Assembly (NCBI GenBank): GCA_022821065.1 | Contig: JAJEEK010000006.1 | Location: 1 to 64,000 of the forward strand | DNA length: 64,000 nucleotides | Reading direction: 5' to 3' | Source: Candidatus Poribacteria bacterium | GTDB lineage: Bacteria > Poribacteria > WGA-4E > WGA-3G | Part shown: positions 52,722 through 61,285 of the stretch, one piece after another | How the letters are laid out: each line of letters starts with the position of its first letter | Position numbering within the stretch: the stretch's first letter is position 1 | Notes under the pieces: model-generated | Told to the model about the DNA's origin: nothing | The model's input: the letters and a program-made list of their open reading frames with translations, nothing else | The model's database searches: none | Position numbers and translations under genes: made by a program

Positions 52722-54254
52722 TCATTCCGTTCCAATATCGGTTTTTGTGTTGATCGTTGGTAGTTGATAGCATGCCGCTTCACTGCTATTACGGACAAGT
52801 AAATATTCGCCAGCGAGTGCGGGGGTGTTCCATGTTTTACCCGTTAATGCCGTAAAGCGGGCATGTTCGATATGCCGTTCTGGATTCGGTTCAACGAGGA
52901 CGACATCACCGGATTCGGTGGTCACCAGCAGGACATCCGAGATTAACAATGTTTGACCGTGTCCGTATCTGCCACGTTTCCATTGACGTGTGCCGTCGTT
53001 TGGATTTATACAAGCGAAAATTCCGTCGTCAAGCCCGTACAAATAGCCTTCGTAATAGATGATATTGGTGAATTTAGCCTTGAGATTGATCGTTTCCCAT
53101 AGAATGGAAACGTCAAATTCACCCATCGGGTTACGCGAGAGTTGATAAAGTTTAGCACCGGCACCGTACCCGGTTGAGGCGAGGAGTGTGTCATCAGAGA
53201 TCGGTACCGGCTGTGCGACGCATTCCGCATAAGATTCTACCCACGGCTGTTTCCACAGAAGTTCACCCGTAAGCGGTTCATGTGCGGTGATTAACCCTTG
53301 GTTGAAAAGAACGATCTGTTCGGTACCTAACAGCGTCGTCACGAGGGGTGAACTATAACCGCTTTGGGTTCGGTGGCCTGTCCATACGATCTCGCCTGTT
53401 TCCTTGTGGTATGCGACTGCGCCCCCGGCACTAACGATAACAAGTTCATCGAAAACGAGCGGCGAAATACTGATCCCCCAAGGCGGTGGTTCGGCTTCGT
53501 TCTGTGTGAAGGTGTCCGCCGTCCAGATCTGATCACCAGTTTCGAAGTCTAAACAGTTAAGTATCCCGGTGCCCCCGACGGTGTAGACCCGGTTCTCGGA
53601 GATCGTCGGTGTCGCGCGCGGTCCGAGGCCGGCTGGCGGCGAGTTATACCGCGCGCTATCTTTATGACTCCACTTGATTTCGCCGGTGTATAAGTCGTAA
53701 CAGACCACTTTCTCCCAGTCGCCTTCCTGTTCTTGCGTGATCGCAGAATCGCCGACGACTGCAAAACCCGACCATCCTGCGCCAATAGGTTGCCGCCAGA
53801 CGAGTTTCGGGGGATAGGTGTCCCAATCACGGTTTAACTGGATACCCGTCACAACACCGTTTCGGTGCTGTCCGAGGAATTGCGGGTAGTCGGTAGGTGT
53901 AGATGTTTCATCGATAGCCTGTCGGAAGGTGGTCGGTTCGCCGCGCCACCGCCATTCAAACATCGGGATGAGGTCGCCACTGAACCCTTTGAAACGGAAT
54001 GCAGTGCCAGTGACGGCACCCACACCGATGACAGCGGCAAGCGTGATTAATTTCAGCCGCCAAGTTAAACGTGAGAACGCTAATAGCCACAAGACTCCCA
54101 GACCGGTTGTGATAATAACAACCAGGGTTGTCCAAAGGACCTTGTCTTGGCGATGACCCGCGTCCAAAAACAGAATAATGAGAAAACTTATGAGAGCAAG
54201 GGCAATGATAACGAACAGGAGCCACCAGCGAATCGGTTTTTGTATTTGCGCCAC
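52722..54254 (-). CDS. Membrane-anchored PQQ-like beta-propeller protein
   Basis: A 510-residue protein with three N-terminal membrane helices (about 10-30, 40-60, 67-85), then a PQQ/BamB-type propeller from about 120. Repeats end in aromatic-Asp-Gly signatures such as CYDLYTGEIKWSHK, LDFETGDQIWTAD, EPLTGELLWKQP and INPNDGTRQWKRG. Bound cofactor is not required in many of these. The QFLGQHRNGVV start is common in Planctomycete-like proteins. A GTG start at 54254 follows AAAGGAATT. Confidence 0.87.
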   Translation of the reverse strand: MAQIQKPIRWWLLFVIIALALISFLIILFLDAGHRQDKVLWTTLVVIITTGLGVLWLLAFSRLTWRLKLITLAAVIGVGAVTGTAFRFKGFSGDLIPMFEWRWRGEPTTFRQAIDETSTPTDYPQFLGQHRNGVVTGIQLNRDWDTYPPKLVWRQPIGAGWSGFAVVGDSAITQEQEGDWEKVVCYDLYTGEIKWSHKDSARYNSPPAGLGPRATPTISENRVYTVGGTGILNCLDFETGDQIWTADTFTQNEAEPPPWGISISPLVFDELVIVSAGGAVAYHKETGEIVWTGHRTQSGYSSPLVTTLLGTEQIVLFNQGLITAHEPLTGELLWKQPWVESYAECVAQPVPISDDTLLASTGYGAGAKLYQLSRNPMGEFDVSILWETINLKAKFTNIIYYEGYLYGLDDGIFACINPNDGTRQWKRGRYGHGQTLLISDVLLVTTESGDVVLVEPNPERHIEHARFTALTGKTWNTPALAGEYLLVRNSSEAACYQLPTINTKTDIGTE

Positions 54255-54327
54255 TGTGTGAATTCCTTTCTGTAAATAAAAAATAAGAGCCCATTAAATC
54301 ACGAGTGTTTTACACCGCTTTCATAAT

Positions 54328-54447
54328 AGGATTTACGCGATTTTGATTGTAGACTGTTTTGTTAGAAGCAAGTTTTCTGCAAACCCGGCGTTCCTGTATC
54401 ACAAACTATGAAGTTTGTGGTACAAAAGAGGATTATGCGTAAGTCCT
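54328..54447. mobile_element. MITE-like element, copy 4
   Basis: Ends AGGATTTACGCG and ATGCGTAAGTCCT bracket 120 bp, in the same orientation and length as the copy at 47243-47362. The internal palindrome CACAAACT-ATGA-AGTTTGTG is unchanged. Confidence 0.75.
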
Positions 54448-54533
54448 GCATAATTATAATAGTCATTTTTATGGCAATTTGTCAAGTAAATTTTCAATTT
54501 TTGAGCGCGAGATTTCCTCATCTGGGTCTTGGT

Positions 54534-54558
54534 GTTGCGAGCATAGTTTGCTCCTGCC
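54534..54558. repeat. Short palindromic repeat (GGAGC...GCTC type), copy 2
   Basis: Reverse-complement relative of 10952-10976: GTTGCGAGCA and TGCTCCTGCC flank TAGTT. Confidence 0.45.
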
Positions 54559-54578
54559 AAATTAACTTAGGAGATACA

Positions 54579-54623
54579 ATGAAGATTTTTAGCCGAGATG
54601 TATCTAAAGGAATGTGTGCATAA
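54579..54623 (+). CDS. Possible 14-residue leader peptide
   Basis: TTAGGAGATACA gives an ideal ribosome binding site before ATG, followed by 14 codons (MKIFSRDVSKGMCA) and TAA. It lies about 120 bp before the SDR gene and upstream of that gene's promoter. It could be a remnant rather than an expressed peptide. Confidence 0.2.
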   Translation: MKIFSRDVSKGMCA

Positions 54624-54658
54624 ATTATCAATCTTCCTGAAATTGATATACTGAAACC

Positions 54659-54687
54659 TTGATAAATATTGAACGTTATGATAAAAT
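54659..54687 (+). promoter_or_regulatory. sigma70-type promoter of the SDR gene
   Basis: TTGATA (54659-54664) and TAAAAT (54682-54687) with a 17-bp spacer lie 55 bp before the ATG at 54742. Confidence 0.65.
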
Positions 54688-54741
54688 AGTAATGTCCAAA
54701 AAAATAGAACGAAAATTAAATTGCGTAATCGGGAGGAAAGG

Positions 54742-55515
54742 ATGCGTTTTGAGAGCCGGGTTGCCTTTGTAACAGGCGGCGGCGGACCGTTAGGTATCGG
54801 TAGAGCCGCGTGTTTAGCGTTCGCGCGTGAAGGCGCATCCGTAGTCGTTGCTGGTGGTAGAAGCGCAGATGCTGTCGCCGCAGAAATACACACCGAAGGT
54901 GGAAAGGCGATCGCTGTTCCGTTGGATGTTACTGTGCCGCAACAGGTGCAAGCGGCAGTGGACACAGCGATGGATACTTTCGGACGAATTGATGTACTGT
55001 TCAATAACGCGGGTATCCTCGGAACCCAGACATTGTTTGAAATAACGCCAGAGCAGTTTGACGAAGTTATGGCGGTTAATGTTAAGGGGTGCCTATTATG
55101 TGCGCAGGCGGTTGCGAAGGCCATGATTAAACACGGCATACGTGGACGTATCATCAACAATTCGTCTATTTATGCCGAGGAATCGCACGTCGGTGTGTTG
55201 AGTTATTGTGTCAGTAAAGCAGCACTCAATAGGCTTACACGGAGCCTCGCGCTCGAACTTCGACATCACGGCATCACAGTCAACGCTGTTGCACCCGGTG
55301 GCGGTGCACCGACCGGTATGAACGCATCACAAAATATTCCTAAAGATAATACACTACCTGATTTGCCGGCTGCTCCGACAGATACACCGCCGCTTGAACG
55401 GCGCGCAACTGTATGGGATTATATCGGTGCAGTCTTGTTCCTCGCTTCTGACGAAGCTGCCTATATAAGTGGTGATATTATAACTATTGACGGTGGGGCT
55501 GTCTCACGTCGGTGA
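54742..55515 (+). CDS. Short-chain dehydrogenase/reductase
   Basis: A 257-residue classical SDR. The glycine motif TGGGGPLGIGRA differs slightly from TGxxxGxG; NNAG (FNNAGILG), the catalytic Ser (IINNSSIYAEES) and Y-x-x-x-K (SYCVSKAAL) are complete. The C-terminal ISGDIITIDGG is typical. Substrate is unknown. GGGAGG precedes the ATG at 54742. The PGPGW-type membrane gene follows 19 bp later in the same direction. Confidence 0.92.
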   Translation: MRFESRVAFVTGGGGPLGIGRAACLAFAREGASVVVAGGRSADAVAAEIHTEGGKAIAVPLDVTVPQQVQAAVDTAMDTFGRIDVLFNNAGILGTQTLFEITPEQFDEVMAVNVKGCLLCAQAVAKAMIKHGIRGRIINNSSIYAEESHVGVLSYCVSKAALNRLTRSLALELRHHGITVNAVAPGGGAPTGMNASQNIPKDNTLPDLPAAPTDTPPLERRATVWDYIGAVLFLASDEAAYISGDIITIDGGAVSRR

Positions 55516-55534
55516 GTTATAGAGGAGAATCTTC

Positions 55535-55972
55535 TTGTCGTTCGTTGACACTTTAAAAGCTTTCTGTTTTGCTATCCTTGGATGGCTTAAAACTTATGGG
55601 TTGCTGCTCAGCATCATCTCTGTTGCCAGCCTTGTGGGTAGTATCCTTTTTTGCACATTGGCTATCGCATATCTCCCTTTTGATTATTTTTTATTTAAAG
55701 AGCGGGAGAGCCGTATCAAGCAACCTGCTTTGCGGATAGCCCTTAAGTGCCTAAAGAACCTACTCGCTGTGCTACTTATTATTCTCGGAATTATTATGTT
55801 ACCGTTACCGGGACAAGGTGTTCTAACAATACTGATAGGGATTATCCTCAGCGATATTCCCGGAAAACATAGGTTGGAGCGTCGAATCATACGTTCACAA
55901 GCCGTTTTATCCGCTGCGAACTTTATCCGTTCCCGTTTTAAACGTCCACTGTTTATCATAGAAGACCAGTAG
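55535..55972 (+). CDS. PGPGW-type small membrane protein
   Basis: A 145-residue protein with about three hydrophobic segments. The family core is IIMLPLPGQGVLTILIGIIL, with PGQG in place of PGPG, followed by a basic tail (KHRLERRII). Function is unknown. A TTG start at 55535 follows AGGAG by seven bases. It is probably co-transcribed with the SDR. Confidence 0.8.
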   Translation: MSFVDTLKAFCFAILGWLKTYGLLLSIISVASLVGSILFCTLAIAYLPFDYFLFKERESRIKQPALRIALKCLKNLLAVLLIILGIIMLPLPGQGVLTILIGIILSDIPGKHRLERRIIRSQAVLSAANFIRSRFKRPLFIIEDQ

Positions 55973-56050
55973 AATAAGTTGTATTCGTGATACGGTAATC
56001 AGCGGAGGACTTATACAATTTTTGTGTAGGTTCGTCGGTCTGTACGCGGT

Positions 56051-56078
56051 GCTGGCGAGGTTTTCAAACCCCGCCAGC
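56051..56078. terminator. Bidirectional hairpin between convergent genes
   Basis: GCTGGCGAGG and CCCCGCCAGC pair with one mismatch around TTTTCAAA. It lies between the rightward PGPGW gene and the leftward DUF1028 gene, a fitting place for a shared terminator. Confidence 0.55.
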
Positions 56079-56123
56079 GCAGTGTGAGTTATGTATCATC
56101 TCTATCACGAAAGGGTCGCGCGT

Positions 56124-56834
56124 CTACCGATCAAATAGTACCTTATGGAGTTCCAACAAACGTTGGAGTTCTTCGATCGGTTTTTCGGCATCGTCGATGC
56201 GTAGGTCAATGTAGCGGTCATTGAAACCGCCGTAGCCGCGATCCTCCTGCACGACGAGCAGGGCAGCTGACTGTTGCCCGCGCGTATCGCCCCCTTTTTC
56301 TTGTCCAGCGAAGAGTGCCGCCATTAACTTATCTGCAAGCTCGCCTTCCGTCTCTTCAAACGCTTTTCCCATCGCTTTCACGACGTCTTCATCGGCGAGG
56401 ATATTGCCTTGTGCCGTATAATGTATCCCTGAAACGGCACCCGCCCAAGCGTTACATGCGTCGCCTGTGTAGTTCGCGACGTTGCCTTTCGCATCAACGA
56501 TGCCGACCTGCCGTGTCGCACGTCCCGGATCGTCAGCGATGAGGCGTTCCAAAGCCTGTTCTGCTGAGAGACCACTTTTGAGCAGCTTTAAGCCGTTCGG
56601 GCCATAAGTTGTATTTGCCCAAGATTGGGTTGCGATGGCACCGACACCGGCTTCAGCCCATGGAACAACTGAACCGACAGCGAAAAATTTGGATTGCACG
56701 GCGATACCGAGCTGACCGGTTTCCACATCGTATCCGACGATCGAAAACGTCGCAACGGGTGGCAAGGCAGCGTTTTTAAGCGGTGGGTTCGGGTCAGAGA
56801 GGTGGAGTAAAAGGCTTAGTGGTATTACAAGCAT
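56124..56834 (-). CDS. DUF1028 family protein
   Basis: A 236-residue protein with the DUF1028 Ntn-hydrolase-like fold: ATFSIVGYDVETGQLGIAVQ, FFAVGSVVPWAEAGVGAIAT and DAKGNVANYTGDACNAWAG. The N-terminus is hydrophobic (MLVIPLSLLLHL) and may be a signal peptide. Reaction is unknown. GGAGACAC precedes the ATG. The gene follows hisD by 22 bp. Confidence 0.88.
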   Translation of the reverse strand: MLVIPLSLLLHLSDPNPPLKNAALPPVATFSIVGYDVETGQLGIAVQSKFFAVGSVVPWAEAGVGAIATQSWANTTYGPNGLKLLKSGLSAEQALERLIADDPGRATRQVGIVDAKGNVANYTGDACNAWAGAVSGIHYTAQGNILADEDVVKAMGKAFEETEGELADKLMAALFAGQEKGGDTRGQQSAALLVVQEDRGYGGFNDRYIDLRIDDAEKPIEELQRLLELHKVLFDR

Positions 56835-56856
56835 CAGTTGTGTCTCCTATGTGCTC

Positions 56857-58155
56857 TTAATCTTCCTCAAATCGGATTTTCATCGCGGCGGCGTGTCCTT
56901 CGAGACCTTCGACCTCGGCGAGTTTGACAACTGCCGGTGTGACTTCCGCTAAAGCGGCTTTGGTGTATGAGATGAGACTTGACTTTTTTAAGAAATCATC
57001 AACGCTGAGTGGCGAAGCATAGCGTGGCGCGGTACCGGTTGGTAGAATTGCGTTGGGCCCAGCAATATAATCTCCAACCGCTTCTGGAGAGTAAGGCCCG
57101 ATGAAAATAGCACCAGCGTTTTCGACATCTCCAAGCCAGTCCATAGGATTCTCTACGTGGAGTTCGAGGTGTTCCGAGGCAATTTCATTCGCTAAAACGA
57201 CAGCTTCAGCAATATCCGGAGTGACAAAAGCAACACCATAGTTTTTAAACGCTTGTGTCAAAAGATCGTGGCGCGGTAAGGATTTACCTTGTACCTCAAT
57301 AGCTGTTTTGACCTGTTCAGCGAAACCCAATGAGGAGGTAACAAGGATCGCAGCACACTCGGGGCCGTGCTCTGCTTGTGAGATGAGATCGGCAGCGACA
57401 TAATCTGGGTCAGCTGTGCTATCGGCGATAACAAGGATTTCGCTTGGACCCGCCAATTTGTCTATGTCAACGTGTCCATAAACCTCTTTTTTCGCCAATT
57501 GTACATAGAGATTCCCGGGCCCAACGATTTTATCGACAGGTGGGATAGTGTCGGTGCCATACGCCATCGCTGCGACAGCTTGTGCACCACCACATTTATA
57601 GATTTCTTGAATGCCGCATTCCGCTGCAGCAACGAGCATATACGGGTTGATATTCCGGTTGCGCATTGGGGCGGTACAGACGGCGATCTCTTTCACGCCA
57701 GCGACTGTAGCCGGTAGCACGGCCATCAATAAAGAAGAAACCAAAAGTTGGCTAACAGATGGCACACAAACCCCGATGCGCTTCAAAGGACGAATCAACT
57801 GTCCAAGCACTACGCCATTCGCCTCAGTTGACATCCAGGAAGTCCGTAACTGCTTCTGGTGGAATCTTTCGATGTTTGTTCTCGCGTGCGTAATTGCGTC
57901 TATAAATTCGGAGGGGACCTCTAAATACGCTTCCCCGATTTCTTCTCGTGAGACCTTTAGTTCTTTTGCTGAGATACGGGGGGCATCGAGTTTGCGCGTA
58001 TATCGGACAACCGCTTTATCTCCCTCTGCTTGGACATCACTCAAAGTACGGCGGACGACTTTCAGGATACTTTCATCTGTGAGTTTACCGCGCGCCTTCA
58101 ACTTAGAGAGGAGATCGTCTGCCTCTACTGTACGCGTCTGAACAATTTGTAACAT
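56857..58155 (-). CDS. hisD: Histidinol dehydrogenase
   Basis: A 432-residue enzyme that oxidises L-histidinol to histidine in two NAD-dependent steps. Motifs: IGVCVPSVSQLLVSSLLMAV, then ECGIQEIYKCGGAQAVAAMA, KIVGPGNLYVQLAKKEVYG, LAGPSEILVIAD and the zinc-site region DLISQAEHGPECAAILVT. PSVSQ replaces the usual PGG segment. Other his genes are not nearby, so the operon is broken up. The predicted start matches the family N-terminus. Confidence 0.95.
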   Translation of the reverse strand: MLQIVQTRTVEADDLLSKLKARGKLTDESILKVVRRTLSDVQAEGDKAVVRYTRKLDAPRISAKELKVSREEIGEAYLEVPSEFIDAITHARTNIERFHQKQLRTSWMSTEANGVVLGQLIRPLKRIGVCVPSVSQLLVSSLLMAVLPATVAGVKEIAVCTAPMRNRNINPYMLVAAAECGIQEIYKCGGAQAVAAMAYGTDTIPPVDKIVGPGNLYVQLAKKEVYGHVDIDKLAGPSEILVIADSTADPDYVAADLISQAEHGPECAAILVTSSLGFAEQVKTAIEVQGKSLPRHDLLTQAFKNYGVAFVTPDIAEAVVLANEIASEHLELHVENPMDWLGDVENAGAIFIGPYSPEAVGDYIAGPNAILPTGTAPRYASPLSVDDFLKKSSLISYTKAALAEVTPAVVKLAEVEGLEGHAAAMKIRFEED

Positions 58156-58205
58156 CCTCGAATAACCAGTCCTTTCTATTTTCGGCGGTGATTACACGCG
58201 CTGTT

Positions 58206-59471
58206 TTATTCGTTAACTCTTGTAATATTCGCACCGACATCGTTCAGTTTTTTTTCGATCGACTCATAGCCTCTGTCGATGTGATAGACACGCGAGACGA
58301 CGGTTTCGCCTGTCGCTGCCATCCCGGCTGCGACGAGAACCGCCCCAGCACGTAGATCGGATGCCATCACCGGCGCGCCGCTGAGGTTACGGGTACCTTT
58401 AATGATAGCCTTGCTACCATCAAGCGCGATATTCGCACCCATCCGGTTGAGTTCCGCCGCGTGGATGAAACGGTCTGTATGAACATTTTCGGTGATAACG
58501 CTGGTGCCAGAAGCGAGGCATAGGAGCCCCATAATTTGTGCCTGCATATCTGTCGGGAAGCCGGGGAACGGGGCTGTGGTGATATCAACCGGTTGAATCT
58601 CGTGTGGCGTTGTTACGCGAACACCGTTAGCGTCCCAATCGAGTTCGACACCCGCTTCAACGAGCTTCTCTGAGATGGCAGGTATCTGTTCGGGGGTGAT
58701 ACCTTCAACGTAAACGTCGCCTCTGGTGATAGCACCAGCGACGATAAAAGTCCCCGCCTCAATGTCGTCAGAGATGACAGTGTGTTCGGTTCCGCGAAGC
58801 TGCTTGACCCCACGAATCGTTAGGGTCGGTGTGCCGATGCCTTCGATATCGGCACCCATCGCGTTGAGGAAATGCGCGAGGTCTGAGATATGCGGTTCAC
58901 GCGCTGCACCGTGGATGACAGTTGTGCCTTGCGCTAACGTGGCAGCCATCATCACGTTTGCCGTCGCGCCGACACTCGGACCGTGTTGCCCGATAAGATT
59001 CATCTCTGTGCCGACTAAGCGTTCGGCTTGCGCGTAAATATAGCCCTCTTCGACGTTTACTTCTGCACCTAACCCTTCTAAGCCTCGGATGTGTAAGTCG
59101 ATCGGTCGCGGACCGATGGCACAGCCGCCAGGGAACGATACTTTCGCTCTTCCGAGTTTTGCGACGAGCGGTCCCAAAACATAGATAGAGGCCCGCATCT
59201 TTCGCACGAGATCGTAAGGGGCTTCATATTCCAAATGGTTGATCGATTCAATGTAGAGTGTGGAGTTTTTGAGTTTGATAGTGGCACCGAGTCCCTCTAA
59301 TACAGCCTGGAGGGTCTTCACATCTGTGAGATTCGGGACGTTGTGGAGCACGCTGACGCCATCGCCGAGGATCGAAGCGGCGACTGCGATCGGAAGCACC
59401 GCATTTTTGCAACCGCTGACCGGGATTGTCCCTTTAAGTCTCGTACCGCCTTTAACGATTAATTTTTCCAT
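58206..59471 (-). CDS. murA: UDP-N-acetylglucosamine 1-carboxyvinyltransferase
   Basis: A 421-residue enzyme that transfers enolpyruvate from PEP to UDP-GlcNAc, the first committed step of peptidoglycan synthesis. K22-N23 in SGCKNAVLPI and the catalytic Cys C117 in FPGGCAIGPRP are intact, so the fosfomycin-sensitive form is expected. AAGGAGAC precedes the ATG at 59471; the longer frame to 59618 is not supported. It lies 50 bp upstream of hisD. Confidence 0.96.
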   Translation of the reverse strand: MEKLIVKGGTRLKGTIPVSGCKNAVLPIAVAASILGDGVSVLHNVPNLTDVKTLQAVLEGLGATIKLKNSTLYIESINHLEYEAPYDLVRKMRASIYVLGPLVAKLGRAKVSFPGGCAIGPRPIDLHIRGLEGLGAEVNVEEGYIYAQAERLVGTEMNLIGQHGPSVGATANVMMAATLAQGTTVIHGAAREPHISDLAHFLNAMGADIEGIGTPTLTIRGVKQLRGTEHTVISDDIEAGTFIVAGAITRGDVYVEGITPEQIPAISEKLVEAGVELDWDANGVRVTTPHEIQPVDITTAPFPGFPTDMQAQIMGLLCLASGTSVITENVHTDRFIHAAELNRMGANIALDGSKAIIKGTRNLSGAPVMASDLRAGAVLVAAGMAATGETVVSRVYHIDRGYESIEKKLNDVGANITRVNE

Positions 59472-59637
59472 CTTTGTCTCCTTGATAATTTTTTCGCGGC
59501 GTATGCTATTTGATTTCTCTATAGCATAAACGATGCCAATTGGGTACCTGTTACAAACTGTGGTAATATGTAGGTTTAGACGAATTTCCGGCTCGAAAGG
59601 TTGTGTCAAAAAAAACACATGTTGCAGTTATGGCTTA

Positions 59638-59836
59638 TCAGTAGACGGAATTTCAATCTCTGCCTGCTTACGACTTTCCTCAAATAGAACGGGTTCACTT
59701 CCGAATTCTGAGGTCGCTTCTACAGTGAGAGCCTCTGAACCGGAATATCTGAAAATTTACTTGCGTTGAGAAATATCCTTTGGTAAAATGTGATTTCAGT
59801 TTCAAGATTTATGGAAGCGTCAGCCGGTGGTGGCAT
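59638..59836 (-). pseudogene. Possible degenerate small gene, frameshifted
   Basis: From ATG (59836) a frame reads MPPPADASINLETEITFYQR and stops at 59720. A neighbouring frame then reads EATSEFGSEPVLFEESRKQA and ends at 59638. The two together look protein-like, but no family is recognised and no ribosome binding site is clear. Confidence 0.2.
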
Positions 59837-59876
59837 TTTGAAAGCGCGCTATCGGTACTTAAACTGAGGCGGAATG

Positions 59877-59914
59877 CCGACGGCTGATGGCTGACGGCTA
59901 ACATCCGTCAGCGT
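59877..59914. repeat. GACGGCTGATGGCTGACGGC repeat cluster
   Basis: GCCGACGGCTGATGGCTGAC and ATCCGTCAGCG belong to the same repeat family as 13130-13230. It lies about 35 bp before the 59949 gene. Confidence 0.55.
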
Positions 59915-59948
59915 AACTAAAGTTTCAGAACAACGAAAGGGTAAACAG

Positions 59949-61001
59949 ATGGCTGATAAAACATATCGTGTCGGGGTAATTGGATGCGGTGGTATGGGGC
60001 GTTCCCACGCGAATAACTGGAAAAATACGGGGCGTGCTGAAGTCGTCACGGCTTCGGACATCAGTGAAGCGTCTGCCGCGAAATTCGCTGAAGAATTCGC
60101 ACTTCCGACGCACTATACCGATTTTACTGAAATGTGCGAGAAAGAGGATTTAGACATCGTCAGTATCACGACGTGGCAGAGCGTCCGCGCCGAACCGACA
60201 ATCGCCGCCGCTGCAAACGGAGTCTTAGGCGTTATTACCGAGAAACCGATGGCAGCTTGCGTCGGCGATGCACAAGACATGATGGATGCCTGTGAGAAGC
60301 ACGACGTGAAATTGGTTGTCGGGCACCAACGCCGGTTCAGTCCGCAGAACTGCGAAGCACGACGCCTCATCGAAGAGGGGGCGATCGGTCAACCGCAAGC
60401 GATGCTCCGTCGCGATGGACACGGATTACTCAATCGCGGCACACACGAGATTGACGAAATGCGTTTTATTCTTGGTGACCCTGCACCGCAATGGCTTATC
60501 GGTCAGGTCGCTCGGAAAACCGACCGATGGGAACGCCGTGTTCGGACGGAAGACCTCTGCATGGCGGAAATCTGCTTTGAAGGCGGTATCCGTGGTGTCT
60601 ATGAAAGCGATTTACCCGAACCCGGACTGCGAGGCGATGCGGTTTATGGGGATGATGGGCAGCTACGTCGTGGCAGCGACGGCACGATTGAACTCTTGAA
60701 TAGCAAAGCCGCCGGGTGGCAGACCATCAAACCCCGCCAAAGCGAACCGAACCAGTTCACGGAGATGTTAGCCTGGATTGAAGGCGAAGTTGACGAACAC
60801 CGTAACGCTGGCAGGCACGGTCTCTGCACCATAGAAATTCTGATGGCATTTTACGAATCGTTGCGCCTCCAAGGCGTTGTAACTTTCCCGTTAGAGACGC
60901 GTCCGAATCCACTCGACCTTTTGGTTGAGGGCGGTAAGCTACCCGTGTTTGTTGAAGGGCGTTACGACATCCGGGCACCGTTCCCAGAACAGAACAAATA
61001 G
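59949..61001 (+). CDS. Gfo/Idh/MocA family oxidoreductase
   Basis: A 350-residue NAD(P)-binding oxidoreductase. The Rossmann motif VGVIGCGGMGRSHANNW is at residues 8-24, E-K-P (GVITEKPMA) near 98-100, and HQRRFSPQN and NRGTHEIDEMRFILGD mark the C-terminal catalytic domain. It likely acts on a sugar or inositol derivative. It is the second such protein in the window, but the two are not close paralogs. The ribosome binding site AAAGGG is moderate. Confidence 0.9.
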   Translation: MADKTYRVGVIGCGGMGRSHANNWKNTGRAEVVTASDISEASAAKFAEEFALPTHYTDFTEMCEKEDLDIVSITTWQSVRAEPTIAAAANGVLGVITEKPMAACVGDAQDMMDACEKHDVKLVVGHQRRFSPQNCEARRLIEEGAIGQPQAMLRRDGHGLLNRGTHEIDEMRFILGDPAPQWLIGQVARKTDRWERRVRTEDLCMAEICFEGGIRGVYESDLPEPGLRGDAVYGDDGQLRRGSDGTIELLNSKAAGWQTIKPRQSEPNQFTEMLAWIEGEVDEHRNAGRHGLCTIEILMAFYESLRLQGVVTFPLETRPNPLDLLVEGGKLPVFVEGRYDIRAPFPEQNK

Positions 61002-61004
61002 CGT

Positions 61005-61096
61005 GATGGCTATTGGCTATCGGCTTTCGGCTCTCAGCAAGAATGGCTGTCGGCTATCGGCTTTCGGAAGAATGGCTTTCGGCTATCGGCTAAGAG
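61005..61096. repeat. Repeat cluster (GGCTATCGGCTTTCGGC type)
   Basis: At least five copies of GGCTATCGGCTTTCGG-like words follow each other, partly inverted to the words at 61243-61285. The cluster fills the gap after the oxidoreductase gene. Confidence 0.65.
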
Positions 61097-61099
61097 GCT

Positions 61100-61156
61100 T
61101 GGACCGAAAATATCGTGCCTTTGTTCAATGACATTATTGTCGATATTTTCGGTCCA
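61100..61156. terminator. Long inverted repeat between convergent genes
   Basis: TGGACCGAAAATATCG (61100-61115) and CGATATTTTCGGTCCA (61141-61156) are perfect 16-bp arms around 25 bp. It lies between two converging genes. The long loop is unusual for a terminator, so a MITE remnant or regulatory structure is also possible. Confidence 0.5.
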
Positions 61157-61242
61157 GGTAAGAAACATTGTGCTAACCTAACACCTCTTTACCGACGGAA
61201 ACCGACAGTGAGCGCAGCGAACGCCCTCTTTGCTGATTGCCA

Positions 61243-61285
61243 CTTCCCCTCTTTGCTGATCGCTGACGGCTGACAGCCATTAGCA
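61243..61285. repeat. Repeat cluster (GCTGATCGCTGACGGCTGAC)
   Basis: Same family as the other GACGGCTGA clusters; its end overlaps the last codons of the phytanoyl-CoA dioxygenase gene. Confidence 0.55.

Larger units (their letters stand above)
54255..54741. other. Intergenic region with MITE-like element, short palindrome and promoter
   Basis: The 487-bp gap has a MITE-like copy (54328-54447), a palindromic repeat (54534-54558), a 14-codon orphan frame (54579-54623) and a good promoter (54659-54687). No further gene is seen. Confidence 0.65.
59472..59948. other. Intergenic region with degenerate coding remnant and repeats
   Basis: The 477-bp gap holds a possible broken frame on the minus strand (59638-59836) and a repeat cluster (59877-59914) before the Gfo/Idh/MocA gene. 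Confidence 0.5.

Noticed and set aside
61005..61096. CRISPR-like repeats
   Set aside because: The repeated words are short, overlapping and without unique spacers of constant length.
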